A DNA stretch of 64,000 nucleotides from Hoylesella enoeca JCM 12259 (GTDB lineage Bacteria; Bacteroidota; Bacteroidia; Bacteroidales; Bacteroidaceae), in assembly GCF_000613405.1 (NCBI RefSeq), contig NZ_BAIX01000001.1:1-64000 (forward strand), in the 5' to 3' direction. The position numbers and the translations under genes are program-made. Each line of letters begins with the position of its first letter. Position 1 is the first letter of the stretch. Below are positions 29,929 to 39,949 of the stretch, piece after piece. The notes under the pieces are model-generated. The model did no database searches. It was not told the origin of the DNA and saw nothing but the letters and a program-made list of their open reading frames with translations.

Positions 29929-31470
29929 ATGAAAACATTTAATCTTCTGATGAGCAGTCTGGTCGTTATTCCGCAATCGGGAATGGCCCAAAAAGCAAAG
30001 CCACAAATGCAACAGCGGCCTAATGTCATCTATGTTTTCCCCGACCAGTTTCGCAACTTTGCACTGGGTTTTTGGAGCCAAGAGGGCTTTCGGGATAAAC
30101 TCCGCACAAAAGGCGATCCCGTGGTAACACCAAATCTCGATCGGTTTGCTCGTGAATCGGTGGTTCTTTCATCAGCTATGAGCAACTGTCCGTTGAGTAG
30201 TCCGCATCGCGGATCGCTGCTAACGGGAATGTATCCGCATCAAAGCGGTATCACACTGAACTGCAATTCCAATCGACCGAACAGTTCGTTGCGCGACGAT
30301 GCCACGTGCATCAGCGACGTGATGAGCCAAGCGGGGTATGATTGCGGATATATCGGCAAGCTGCATGCACACCATCCTACACCCAACGACCCACAACGTC
30401 CCGGGCATTATGTAGAAGATCGCAATCCAGCATGGGATGCCTATACACCGAAAGAGCAACGCCACGGATTCAACTATTGGTATTCTTACGGCACATTCGA
30501 TACTCACAAGAACCCGCATTACTGGGATACCGACGGCATCAAGCACGAACCGCACGAGTGGTCGCCGCTACATGAAGCTCAAAAGGCCATCGATTATATC
30601 CGCAATAAAGATCACGTGCGCGATCCTCGTAAGCCTTTCTTCCTAATGATAGGAATGAATCCACCTCACAGTCCGTATCGATCGCTGGACGACTGCATGG
30701 AAGAAGACTATGCACTCTATCGAGATAAGCCGCTCGACAGTTTGCTTATTCGTCCCAATGCCGCCAAAGATCTGGAAAAAGCCGTGGCTGTTCGCTATTA
30801 CTTTGCATCTGTTTCAGGAGTTGACCGAGCTTTCGGACAGATTTTAGCAGCCCTTAAAGAGGCTGGATTAGATAAGAATACGATCGTTATATTCTCATCA
30901 GATCATGGCGAAACGATGTGTAGTCAAAACACCGAAGACCCCAAGAACTCGCCTTATGCTGAGTCGATGAATGTACCGTTCATCGTGCGCTATCCCGGAA
31001 AGATGACACCTCGCGTGGATGATCTGCTGTTGTCGTCGCCCGATATTATGCCGACCATCTTAGGAATGGTAGGTCTTGGCAAGCGTATTCCATCCGAAGT
31101 GCAAGGAAAAGATTATTCGGCACTGTTCTTCCATGCGAATGCTCGTATAAAGAAACCTGATGGCGCGCTGTATATTCAGAATGTGAATGGTGAGAAAGAT
31201 GCTGCGGGTAAGATCATCTCTTATTTCCCGTCGGCTCGCGGAATCAAGACAGCCGACTACACGCTGGCTATTTATATCAATAAAAAACATCAAATAAAGG
31301 ACGTTTTACTATTTGATGACAGACACGATCCATATCAAATGCACCGACTGAAACCGGAAGAACATCCTGACATTATGAGTCGGTTGTGTGCCCAAATGGG
31401 GAAGATACTTAAAGAAATCAATGATCCATGGTACACGAAACGGATTCTGTCAAATATAATTCCCTATTAA
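29929..31470 (+). CDS. S1-family sulfatase (serine-type)
   Basis: A 513-residue exported sulfatase. After a short signal peptide the fold starts RPNVIYVFPDQFRN. The active-site motif reads CPLSSPHRGSLLTG: S90-S-P-H-R94, so the residue to be converted to formylglycine is a Ser. That needs an anaerobic sulfatase-maturating radical SAM enzyme, which is not in this window. Other metal and sulfate ligands fit: GYIGKLHAHHP, MNPPHSPY and FSSDHGETM. It is the first gene of a plus-strand cluster with SusC, SusD, a heparinase-type lyase and GH88, so it probably removes sulfate from a uronic-acid-containing glycan, such as heparan or chondroitin sulfate. The position of the sulfate attacked cannot be read. 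Confidence 0.9.
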   Translation: MKTFNLLMSSLVVIPQSGMAQKAKPQMQQRPNVIYVFPDQFRNFALGFWSQEGFRDKLRTKGDPVVTPNLDRFARESVVLSSAMSNCPLSSPHRGSLLTGMYPHQSGITLNCNSNRPNSSLRDDATCISDVMSQAGYDCGYIGKLHAHHPTPNDPQRPGHYVEDRNPAWDAYTPKEQRHGFNYWYSYGTFDTHKNPHYWDTDGIKHEPHEWSPLHEAQKAIDYIRNKDHVRDPRKPFFLMIGMNPPHSPYRSLDDCMEEDYALYRDKPLDSLLIRPNAAKDLEKAVAVRYYFASVSGVDRAFGQILAALKEAGLDKNTIVIFSSDHGETMCSQNTEDPKNSPYAESMNVPFIVRYPGKMTPRVDDLLLSSPDIMPTILGMVGLGKRIPSEVQGKDYSALFFHANARIKKPDGALYIQNVNGEKDAAGKIISYFPSARGIKTADYTLAIYINKKHQIKDVLLFDDRHDPYQMHRLKPEEHPDIMSRLCAQMGKILKEINDPWYTKRILSNIIPY

Positions 31471-31501
31471 TATACTTATGACTAACTTAATATTTTACTT
31501 T

Positions 31502-34500
31502 ATGAAGAATAATAAAAGCAGTGCACTTTGGAAGAAGTTACTCTTGGGAACAACCATCTCTTTGGTTACACTGATGGCTTATGCCTCTCCCGGTGAAGTG
31601 AAAAGCAAACATGCTTTACTCACTTCCCCCGTACAAAATGCTTTTACTGTGACTGGAAATGTTAGCGACGCATTGGGTCCGATGGTAGGAGCGAGTATCA
31701 TGGAAAAAGGTACCTCTAATGGAACCGTATCCGATTTGAACGGACGTTTTACGATCAAAGTGTCATCACCTGATGCCATTTTAAGTATTTCGAGCATCGG
31801 TTATTCGATGCAAGAAGTGAAAGTGAATGGTCGTAAAACCATTTCCATCATGATGCGTGAAGACCATCAGGCCCTAAACGAAGTTGTCGTAGTGGGTTAC
31901 GGAACACAGAAAAAGGTGAATATGACAGGTTCTGTCTCGTCCATCAACGTGTCAAAATTGGCCGAGAGCCGTCCCATCACCAATGTATCACAAGCTTTGG
32001 CCGGTTTGGCTGCCGGTGTATCGGTAACATCCAACCATAATCAGCCAGGCAATGACAATGCATCGATCCTCGTTCGCGGACAAGGAACCCTCAACTCTTC
32101 TACTCCGCTTATCATCATCGACGGTTCGGAAGCCGGTATCAATACGGTGAATCCACAAGACATCGAGTCGATCTCCGTGCTCAAAGATGCAGCTTCATCA
32201 GCCATCTATGGGTCGCGTGCTGCCAATGGTGTTATCTTAATTACCACCAAAAGTGGTAAAAAGGGTAAGATTCAAGTAAATTACAATGGCTATGTCTCGT
32301 TTGAGTCCATCCGGAAGACACTCACACCGGTGTCTGATTATGCCACTTACATGGAGCTGATCAACGAAGGTTATCTTAATAGTGGTAAGAAAGCTCCCTT
32401 CAGTCAGAACTCTATCGACACTTGGAGAAACGATGCCGGACAAAATCCTTTAAAATATCCGAACACCAATTGGATCGACGAGACGTTTAAGAACTCTGTT
32501 TCCACCAATCATGTCGTGTCTGCTTCGGGCGGATCGGATCGCATTCGATTCTATGGTTCATTCGGTTATCTCAATAATCCGGGTGTGATGCACAATGCCG
32601 GATTCACAAAATACAATGGCCGCTTGAATATGGATGCCGACGTTAGCAAATGGTTGAACATCGGAATGCAACTCAGTGGTTATGTGGCCGACATGCAACC
32701 TGGCAATCATGAGATTGATAATGTCTTCACTTATGCGTCAGCCACCACACCGGGAATGTTGTTCCAAGCACCCGACGGACGATTCGGCGCCATCAACAAC
32801 GAAGAAGATGCCGCGCAGAGTTCGGCCAATAACCCGCTGATTCGCGCCTATAAATGGTCTGGCGAGAATAGAAAGAACAACTTCCATCCGCGTTTCTTAG
32901 CTACATTAAAGCCATTGAATGGACTTTCGCTGGCATTGAGTTATTCGTATGAATTACTGGATCAGGAAGTAACTCGTAAGCCGGTGTTGCTTGAAGGATG
33001 GAATTTCTTGACCGAGCAAGCTACTTACACAACCAAAACGAAACAAACTTTTTATAATTACAATAGTAAGACAGAGCGCTACTTCAACGACGCTGTGCTG
33101 CGGTATGAGAATAAACTGCTGAAAAATCAACTTACATTCAACCTGATGTTAGGTGCCAGCCAAGAACTGTACAGATACAAGACATTTGGTGTAACAAAAC
33201 AAGATTTGATCGACCTAAGCATGAACTCTCTCGATGGTGCTACCGGCCAGGCCACTGCCAACGGTAACCGGACCGAATGGGCAATGCATTCTTATTTCAG
33301 CCGATTGAATCTAAACTGGCAGGATAAATATCTCTTCGAATTCAACCTGCGTGCCGACGGCTCTTCACGCTTTCAATCCAACAAGCGCTGGGGATATTTC
33401 CCTTCGGCATCTGCGGCATGGCGTATAGACCAAGAGAAATTTATGGAGGGTGTTTTCGGAAACAAACTGAGCAACCTCAAACTGCGCATGTCTTACGGTT
33501 CGCTGGGTAATAACGCTGTGGGCAATTACGACTCACAATCGCTCTACACCAGCAATAAGGGTAAATTCAACTATGTGCTGGGTAATACCATCGCAACAGG
33601 TATGGCGCAGGCTGCACTTGCCAATCCACTGCTGACATGGGAAACGACCAAGGTTTTTGATGTGGGATTCGACTTTGGATTCTTCAAGAATCGATTCACC
33701 GGTACCTTTGATTATTTCAATAAGCGCACCACCGACATCCTTATCAATCTGCCGGCACCTGGCGTCCACGGCACTACATCGATTCCAAAAGTCAACAGCG
33801 CCACCGTTACCAACAGAGGTGTGGAGTTTACCCTGGGTTGGCAAGACCATGTAGGCGATTTCTCTTACGGCATCAGCGGCAACTTCACGTATGTGACCAA
33901 CAAGGTAAATAAATTCAAAGGAACCGGCAAAGATGGTATGGCCGTGAGCGGTGCTAACCTGATATGGGAAGGACATAGCATCAACTCACAATATCTGCTG
34001 CGCGTGGATCGGCTCTTACAGACCGACGAGGATATGCAACTCGTACAACAGATGATCGACAATGCACCCATAGGAGCTGACGGCAAAAAGGTGAATCCGT
34101 TTGCAGCGTTCGGCACACCCAAAAAAGGAGACCTCCTCTACAAAGACGTCAATGGTGACGGCATCATCGACAACAACGACAAAGAGATCGTGAGCGACGG
34201 TCCCAACCCAAAGTACCTCATGGGCTTCAATCTGAATGCTGCTTGGAAAGGTTTTGACATATCCGTACTACTGCAAGGTGCATTCGGAGCGAAAGTATAT
34301 TGGAAGCATGATGCTTATAACACACCCACTGTGCGCTACGGTTATCAAATCAATAAGAAAGTGGCCGACGGTCGCTGGTATGAAGGACGCACAGACGCCA
34401 CCTATCCTCGCCTACTTGAATACCAAGACGAAATCAATACCAAGCAAAGCGATTTCTATCTTGAAAATAAGAGCTTCGTGAAGATTCGCAACATTCAATT

Positions 34501-34678
34501 AGGTTACACACTGCCTAAGTATCTCACCAATCACATGGGCATTAGCCGCGTGCGAGTGTATGGCAGTTTAGAGAACTTCTTCACTTTCACTTCCTACAAA
34601 GGCTTTGACCCCGAGGTGAGCGGCATGGCTTATCCCTCGATGAAGCAAGCAGTTATGGGTATCAATGTATCATTTTAA
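31502..34678 (+). CDS. SusC/RagA-type TonB-dependent outer-membrane transporter (PUL 1)
   Basis: About 1058 residues. ATG 31502 (MKNNKSSALWKKLLLG) gives a proper signal peptide; an in-frame ATG at 31478 adds eight hydrophobic residues. Domains: carboxypeptidase-regulatory-like (about 45-120, VTGNVSDALGPMVGASI), TonB box region EVVVVGYGTQKKVN, plug with VLVRGQGT-like and LKDAASSAIYGSRAANGVI motifs, then a beta-barrel ending in Phe. SusC proteins import oligosaccharides that a SusD partner presents; the SusD gene follows after 14 bases. With the sulfatase, lyase and GH88 around it, the cargo is probably a sulfated or unsaturated uronic oligosaccharide. Confidence 0.95.
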   Translation: MKNNKSSALWKKLLLGTTISLVTLMAYASPGEVKSKHALLTSPVQNAFTVTGNVSDALGPMVGASIMEKGTSNGTVSDLNGRFTIKVSSPDAILSISSIGYSMQEVKVNGRKTISIMMREDHQALNEVVVVGYGTQKKVNMTGSVSSINVSKLAESRPITNVSQALAGLAAGVSVTSNHNQPGNDNASILVRGQGTLNSSTPLIIIDGSEAGINTVNPQDIESISVLKDAASSAIYGSRAANGVILITTKSGKKGKIQVNYNGYVSFESIRKTLTPVSDYATYMELINEGYLNSGKKAPFSQNSIDTWRNDAGQNPLKYPNTNWIDETFKNSVSTNHVVSASGGSDRIRFYGSFGYLNNPGVMHNAGFTKYNGRLNMDADVSKWLNIGMQLSGYVADMQPGNHEIDNVFTYASATTPGMLFQAPDGRFGAINNEEDAAQSSANNPLIRAYKWSGENRKNNFHPRFLATLKPLNGLSLALSYSYELLDQEVTRKPVLLEGWNFLTEQATYTTKTKQTFYNYNSKTERYFNDAVLRYENKLLKNQLTFNLMLGASQELYRYKTFGVTKQDLIDLSMNSLDGATGQATANGNRTEWAMHSYFSRLNLNWQDKYLFEFNLRADGSSRFQSNKRWGYFPSASAAWRIDQEKFMEGVFGNKLSNLKLRMSYGSLGNNAVGNYDSQSLYTSNKGKFNYVLGNTIATGMAQAALANPLLTWETTKVFDVGFDFGFFKNRFTGTFDYFNKRTTDILINLPAPGVHGTTSIPKVNSATVTNRGVEFTLGWQDHVGDFSYGISGNFTYVTNKVNKFKGTGKDGMAVSGANLIWEGHSINSQYLLRVDRLLQTDEDMQLVQQMIDNAPIGADGKKVNPFAAFGTPKKGDLLYKDVNGDGIIDNNDKEIVSDGPNPKYLMGFNLNAAWKGFDISVLLQGAFGAKVYWKHDAYNTPTVRYGYQINKKVADGRWYEGRTDATYPRLLEYQDEINTKQSDFYLENKSFVKIRNIQLGYTLPKYLTNHMGISRVRVYGSLENFFTFTSYKGFDPEVSGMAYPSMKQAVMGINVSF

Positions 34679-34692
34679 TCAAGTATCAAATC

Positions 34693-36396
34693 ATGAAAAA
34701 GAAATATATCATGGCCATTACGGTCGCAGCGACCTTAGCACTCACAGGATGTTACGACCTCGACCGTATGCCGGCCGATCAACTAAGCTCCAAAGAATTC
34801 TACAAAACAGAAGAGCATGCCAAAGAGGCGATGATGGCGGTATATAGCACCATGAAGGCCGATGATATCTTCGGGCTACAGTTTGCCATGGACGGACTTG
34901 GCGGCATTGCAATGGGTTATGACCATCCCTCTTATCAAGTATTTCAGCGCGGCAACTACGACGTGAAGAATGGCAAGGTATTGAGCAAGTGGAAGCATCT
35001 CTACGAGGGCATAGCTCGTGCCAACGGCGTGCTCCAAAACGTGGACCAATGCGACATGACCGATGCCCAGAAGACACAATACAAAGGCGAAGCTAAATTC
35101 ATGCGCGCCCTCTATTACTTCACGCTCTTAGATTTTTGGGGCGGTGTACCTATCTACGACGAGAGTGTAGTGATCAGAGATCGTTATGACCACATGCTCA
35201 ATCCGCGTAACACGGCCGATGAGGTGCATGATTTCGTCGTGAAAGATCTTGACGCCGCCATCGCCACCTTACCCGAGAAGTGGCCCAAAAACGATTACGG
35301 TCGTGCCACCAAATATGCGGCCCTGGCGCTCAAAGGCAAGGTCTATCTCTATCACAAAGATTACCAGAAAGCTGCCGATTGCTTCCGCGAAGTAATTGCC
35401 AGCGGAAAGTTTGCACTCTACGACAATTATGCCGACCTCTTCAAGCCAGGCGGCGACGAGAGTGACGAGATGATCTTCGCCATCCAGAATATGGGAGGTA
35501 CAGGCACCGACAACGGCATGCCCATGTGTCTCTACATGGGAGCGCGCGAATCCTACGGCAGTTGCTGGAACAATGTCATGGTGTCGTCCCACTTCGTAGA
35601 TACCTATGAATATAAAGACGGCCGACCTTTTGACTGGGACGACTGGTTCCCAGGCATCAAAACCGATGACAAGATCAAGGTAAAGACATTCCGCGCAACG
35701 ATGGAAAAAGGAAAAGTAAAGACCTATCCCGCTGCCAAAGGTAAACTTCTGGAAATGTACGAGCAGCGCGATCCGCGCATGAATGCTTCCGTCTTGTTGC
35801 CTTATACCCACTACACTGGTTGGTATGCCAATGCACAAGAGGAGTGCGAATTCGTCATCGCCCCATCGATCGTCAGCGGTAATGGTTACGTGCGCGTCAA
35901 CGGCAACTATGAGAACTATCTCTGGCGCAAGTTCGTTCCCGAAGGTAACATGGCAGGTGCTCTCAATAACCGTCTCCACACGCCCATCAACTTCCCGCTC
36001 ATTCGTTATGCCGACGTCCTACTGATGCAGGCCGAATGCCTGAATGAATTGGGCGACATCAGCGGAGCTGTGGCATTGATCAATGAGGTGCGTGCCCGCA
36101 AGAGCGTACAGATGCCAGGGATCAACAGTGGCCCCAGCTATCTGCAAGCCACAACCAAAGATCAAGTCTTCGCACGCATCCGCCACGAACGTGCTGTGGA
36201 ACTGGCCGGCGAGGGCCATAGTTTCAGCGATATGAAACGCTGGCACTTGCTCGAAACTCTCGACAAGCGGAAGGAGAAAGATATTACCGGCAAATTTCGC
36301 TATACTCGTGCCGTCACAGCGCGCGATTATCTCTGGCCCATTCCGGCAGACGAAATTGAGAAGAACGATAAACTGACACAGAACCCCGATTGGTAA
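34693..36396 (+). CDS. SusD/RagB-type surface glycan-binding lipoprotein (PUL 1)
   Basis: A 567-residue lipoprotein with lipobox LALTGC (Cys19). The N-terminal TPR-like region (EEHAKEAMMAVYSTM, RANGVLQNVDQCD, GEAKFMRALYYFTLLDFWGGVPIY) and the C-terminal RHERAVELAGEGHSFSDMKRW and YLWPIPADEIEKN blocks are characteristic of SusD. It caps the SusC barrel and binds the glycan on the cell surface. The gene sits between susC and the lyase gene. From here to the end of GH88 the sequence is visibly richer in G+C than the sulfatase and SusC genes upstream. Confidence 0.95.
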   Translation: MKKKYIMAITVAATLALTGCYDLDRMPADQLSSKEFYKTEEHAKEAMMAVYSTMKADDIFGLQFAMDGLGGIAMGYDHPSYQVFQRGNYDVKNGKVLSKWKHLYEGIARANGVLQNVDQCDMTDAQKTQYKGEAKFMRALYYFTLLDFWGGVPIYDESVVIRDRYDHMLNPRNTADEVHDFVVKDLDAAIATLPEKWPKNDYGRATKYAALALKGKVYLYHKDYQKAADCFREVIASGKFALYDNYADLFKPGGDESDEMIFAIQNMGGTGTDNGMPMCLYMGARESYGSCWNNVMVSSHFVDTYEYKDGRPFDWDDWFPGIKTDDKIKVKTFRATMEKGKVKTYPAAKGKLLEMYEQRDPRMNASVLLPYTHYTGWYANAQEECEFVIAPSIVSGNGYVRVNGNYENYLWRKFVPEGNMAGALNNRLHTPINFPLIRYADVLLMQAECLNELGDISGAVALINEVRARKSVQMPGINSGPSYLQATTKDQVFARIRHERAVELAGEGHSFSDMKRWHLLETLDKRKEKDITGKFRYTRAVTARDYLWPIPADEIEKNDKLTQNPDW

Positions 36397-36444
36397 GTCC
36401 ACAGAGGTGGTGACAAACATCCGATTCCGATAAAAGAACAAAAG

Positions 36445-38379
36445 ATGATCAAGAAAATAATACTACCAATCGTCTTGCTCATTGCGATAGCACTGCCGTC
36501 ACTGGCCTACGAGAAACGCAACCTATTGGAGAAGGCCGCCACCGAGGCACAGGTGCGGCAGTCGCTCGTAATGAACCGTCAATGGGTGCCTTACCCCGCC
36601 TATACCGATCGCGCCGGATGGGATCGGCTCACCGGGATCAACAAGGAAACCATCATACGCGACGCCGAACGCTATCTGGACTATCACTGGACCGTGGTGC
36701 GGGCGTCAGACTATCTGGAATACGAGCGCTCGGGCAGTCGCAATGCCATGCAGAATCCCGGTAAACAAAACAGCCGGGTGTTCAGCGTGCTACTCATGGG
36801 TGAGCTGGCCGAGGGTAAGGGCCGATTCATCGACGACCTGATGAACGGTATATTGTTTTTCAGCGAGATGACATCGTGGGCTGAGTCGGCTCATCTGGCG
36901 GCCTACCAGAAGACGCATCGTGCCATGCCCGACTTCCGCGAAGATATTCTCGAGCTGCACCAAGGCGGCATGGCCCAAATGTTGTCATGGACTTACTACT
37001 TCCTGAAAGATCAATTCGACCGTATTGATCCGATGATCGCCCTGCGTCTGCGCCACGAGCTGCAACGCCGCGAACTTGATCCTTATCTGCAACGTAACGA
37101 CTTCTGGTGGATGGCCACCAACTATAAAGAGGGTGTGGTGGTAAACAACTGGAATCCCTGGTGCAACGCCAATGCCCTGCTATGCTTCATGCTGTTGGAG
37201 GACAATCCCGACACACTGGCACGGGCCATCTACAAGTCGATGAAGTCGGTCGACCAGTTCCTCAACTATGTCAAGAGTGATGGTGCTTGCGAAGAAGGCC
37301 CATCTTATTGGGGCCATGCTTCGGGTAAGCTCTACGATTATCTCTCGGCGCTATCCCTCATCACGGGCGGCCGAATCAATCTCTTCGGCAATGAGCAGAT
37401 CCGGCGTATGGGCGAGTATATCGCCCGCTCATACATCGGCGACGAATGGGTGGTGAACTTCGCCGACGCTTCGGCGCGTGCCGGCGAAGTCAACACGTCG
37501 CTCATCTATCGTTACGGCGTGGCGGTGAACAGCCCTACGATGAAAGCGATGGCAGCCATGCGCGAGAAAGCCAATCCCGCTAAACTACCCGGAAGCTGGA
37601 TGGATCTCTATATCGGACTGGAAACGCTCCGATTCCAACCTCTCCTCAAACAAGAAGCCGGGCAGTTCCGATTCCCCGACTTCACCTGGTACCCGCAGAC
37701 CGAGTTTTGCTATATGCGCAGCGGCAATGCCTTTCTGGCGGCCAAGGGCGGATTCAACAACGAGAGTCACAACCACAACGATGTGGGCACCTTTATCCTG
37801 GCCTTCGACAATGTGCCGGTGATGATCGATGCCGGCGTGGGCACCTATACCCGCCAGACATTCAGCAAAGACCGCTACAAGATCTGGACGATGCAGAGCG
37901 ACTATCACAATCTGCCGATGATCAACGGCGTAGCCGAGCAGTTCGGGGCGCAATACAAGGCGCGCAACGTGAAAGCCGATGCCAAAAGCCGATCGTTCTC
38001 GGCCGACATAGCAGGGGCCTATCCTGCCGAAGCCGCGGTGCAACGATGGACCCGCTCATATCAATTGAAGAAGGACAAACTGCTCGTCTCAGACGATTTC
38101 GTGCTGAAAGAGACCCGGGTGCCCAACAAGATCAATTTCCTCACCTGGGGACAGGTGGACATCAGCCATAAAGGCCTTGTAACCATCCGCGTGAAAGGCA
38201 TCACGGCCGTGCTGCAATATGATGCCGCCACCTTCGAACCCAGCATTGAGACCGTGAGCCTCACCGATCCGCGCCTGTCCAACGTGTGGGATAATGAGAT
38301 TTATCGCCTGACGCTCACCGCCCGAACAATGACACCAAAGGGCATCTACAATTATGTCATCACTAAAAAGACCAAATAA
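36445..38379 (+). CDS. Heparinase II/III-type polysaccharide lyase
   Basis: A 644-residue exported enzyme (signal MIKKIILPIVLLIAIALPSLAY, abbreviated here to its first 20 residues MIKKIILPIVLLIAIALPSL). An alpha/alpha toroid fills residues about 25-370, with NNWNPWCNANALL and CEEGPSYWGHASGKLYDYL (candidate catalytic Tyr at about 287). A beta-sandwich domain follows with SHNHNDVGTF at about 440, VMIDAGVGTY and QSDYHNLPMING, which match the catalytic His and metal-ligand positions of heparinase II/III-like lyases. It cleaves uronic-acid-containing chains by beta-elimination, leaving unsaturated ends. The exact lyase family and substrate (heparan sulfate, chondroitin or other) cannot be fixed here. 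GH88, 5 bases downstream, is the usual next enzyme. Confidence 0.85.
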   Translation: MIKKIILPIVLLIAIALPSLAYEKRNLLEKAATEAQVRQSLVMNRQWVPYPAYTDRAGWDRLTGINKETIIRDAERYLDYHWTVVRASDYLEYERSGSRNAMQNPGKQNSRVFSVLLMGELAEGKGRFIDDLMNGILFFSEMTSWAESAHLAAYQKTHRAMPDFREDILELHQGGMAQMLSWTYYFLKDQFDRIDPMIALRLRHELQRRELDPYLQRNDFWWMATNYKEGVVVNNWNPWCNANALLCFMLLEDNPDTLARAIYKSMKSVDQFLNYVKSDGACEEGPSYWGHASGKLYDYLSALSLITGGRINLFGNEQIRRMGEYIARSYIGDEWVVNFADASARAGEVNTSLIYRYGVAVNSPTMKAMAAMREKANPAKLPGSWMDLYIGLETLRFQPLLKQEAGQFRFPDFTWYPQTEFCYMRSGNAFLAAKGGFNNESHNHNDVGTFILAFDNVPVMIDAGVGTYTRQTFSKDRYKIWTMQSDYHNLPMINGVAEQFGAQYKARNVKADAKSRSFSADIAGAYPAEAAVQRWTRSYQLKKDKLLVSDDFVLKETRVPNKINFLTWGQVDISHKGLVTIRVKGITAVLQYDAATFEPSIETVSLTDPRLSNVWDNEIYRLTLTARTMTPKGIYNYVITKKTK

Positions 38380-38384
38380 AGATT

Positions 38385-39616
38385 ATGAGAAGAAACATTC
38401 TGATCTTGTTTTTCCTGTCGTTTCTGGCAACGGCCTGGCCCAACTCAGACAACGGAGACTTGCATCTCATCAAGCAAATCATCGACAACGCCAAGACACA
38501 ACTCAGCAACGAACTGACAACGATCGACCGAAGCGGTAAGCTACTCAATCCTGTCACGCTGACAAAGGACAACAAGGTGTTCTACTGCGACTATGAAGAC
38601 TGGCGTAGTGGCTTTTTCCCTGGATCACTATGGTACATGTATGAGCTGACCGGCGACAACTTTTGGGCACGCAAGGCAAATGCTTTCACCCAATCCATCA
38701 AGCAAGCACAGCATCTCACAAGCCATCATGACGTGGGATTTATCATCGATAGCAGCTTCGGCAACAGTCTGCGACTGACCGGCAACCCTGCCGATAAAAA
38801 TGTGATCGTCACGGCGGCGCGCTCGTTGCTCTCTCGCTTCCGTCCTGCTGCCGGCATTATTCAGTCGTGGAATGTCGATCGCGGATGGCAGTCGCGCCGA
38901 GGCTGGGAGTGTCCGGTGATCATCGATAACATGATGAATCTCGAAATGCTGTTCAACGCCACGCGTCTCTCGGGCGACTCTGTCTTCTTCAATGCTGCTG
39001 TCAGTCATGCCGACAAAACGTTGCAGAACCAGTTCCGCCCTGATGGCAGTTGCTATCATGTGGTGGACTATAACCTGACCGATGGCCACGTGCGCCATCG
39101 CCAAACAGCCCAAGCTATGCCGATGAGTCTATTTGGAGTCGCGGACAGGCATGGGCCATTTACGGATATACGATGTGTTACCGCTTCACGGGTTATCCGC
39201 GTTACCTCAACCAGGCCATCAAGACTTTCCGGATGATGAAAAATCATCCTGCCATGCCAGCCGACTGCATTCCTTATTGGGACATGAGTGCGCCTAAGAT
39301 CCCTAACGAGTTGCGCGACGTATCCAGCGCAGCAGTCATTGCATCGGCATTATATGAACTCTGTACGATCGATCTCAAAAACGCCGGAGACTACAAGACT
39401 TATGCCGATAAGATCATCCGCAACCTGGCATCAGACAGATACACAGCCCGACCGGGACACAACGGCAACTTCATCTTGATGCACTCCGTGGGCAGTATTC
39501 CACATAACAACGAACTCGATAAGCCGCTCAATTACGCCGACTACTATTACTTGGAAGCCTTGGTGCGCAAGGCACAACTGGAATTATACTTCCAAAAAAC
39601 ATGTCAGAACCGGTAA
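38385..39616 (+). CDS. GH88 unsaturated glucuronyl hydrolase, broken by an apparent one-base deletion
   Basis: The corrected product is about 410 residues, exported (signal to about residue 18). GH88 enzymes hydrate the unsaturated uronic acid left by lyases and so release it. The two essential Asp residues are visible: D116 in SHHDVGF and D181 in ECPVIIDNMMNLEML. The frame breaks at 39114: one G restored (CAAGCT to CAAGGCT) gives AQGYADESIWSRGQAWAIYG, the conserved mid-domain block. It follows the lyase gene by 5 bases and is the last gene of PUL 1. Repeat locus G overlaps its last codons. Confidence 0.9.
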
Positions 39617-39692
39617 GCTGAGAAGTCGTATACCTGTGGGGCAGCACTCGTATAGCGCTGCCCCACTACTCGTATACTTCTCAGAATAGACT
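39605..39692. repeat. 22-bp-phased repeat locus G with a long imperfect hairpin
   Basis: Four 22-base units (39605, 39627, 39649, 39671), three of which begin CGTATA. CTGAGAAGT ... GTATAC and GTGGGGCAGC on the left pair with GCTGCCCCAC and GTATACTTCTCAG on the right. It overlaps the GH88 stop and probably ends PUL 1 transcription. The unit sequence differs from the CAACTAAC type, but the phase is the same. Confidence 0.65.
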
Positions 39693-39855
39693 ATCTGACT
39701 TGTCGCATACTTATCATTACAGCCATCGAAAACACTTTCCTCCTGCATGCCATCCCCTCCTTGATCACACATCTATCCCAATACACATGGAAACATTTCA
39801 GACGCATATTTTAAATTATTAACATTAAAATTAAACAACGAATCACATCATTCGT

Positions 39856-39863
39856 TATATTTG
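39856..39863 (+). promoter_or_regulatory. Putative -7 element for the AT-rich island
   Basis: TATATTTG, a match to TAnnTTTG, 87 bases ahead of the lipoprotein start at 39950. The gap from 39693 to 39855 shows nothing else recognised. Confidence 0.5.
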
Positions 39864-39949
39864 CAAACACTAACCGGATAACGAGTGCAGTGTGAGGAAA
39901 TGGGACAATACACCTAAACAATATCTTTAAATTCAACAAAATCGTGCGT

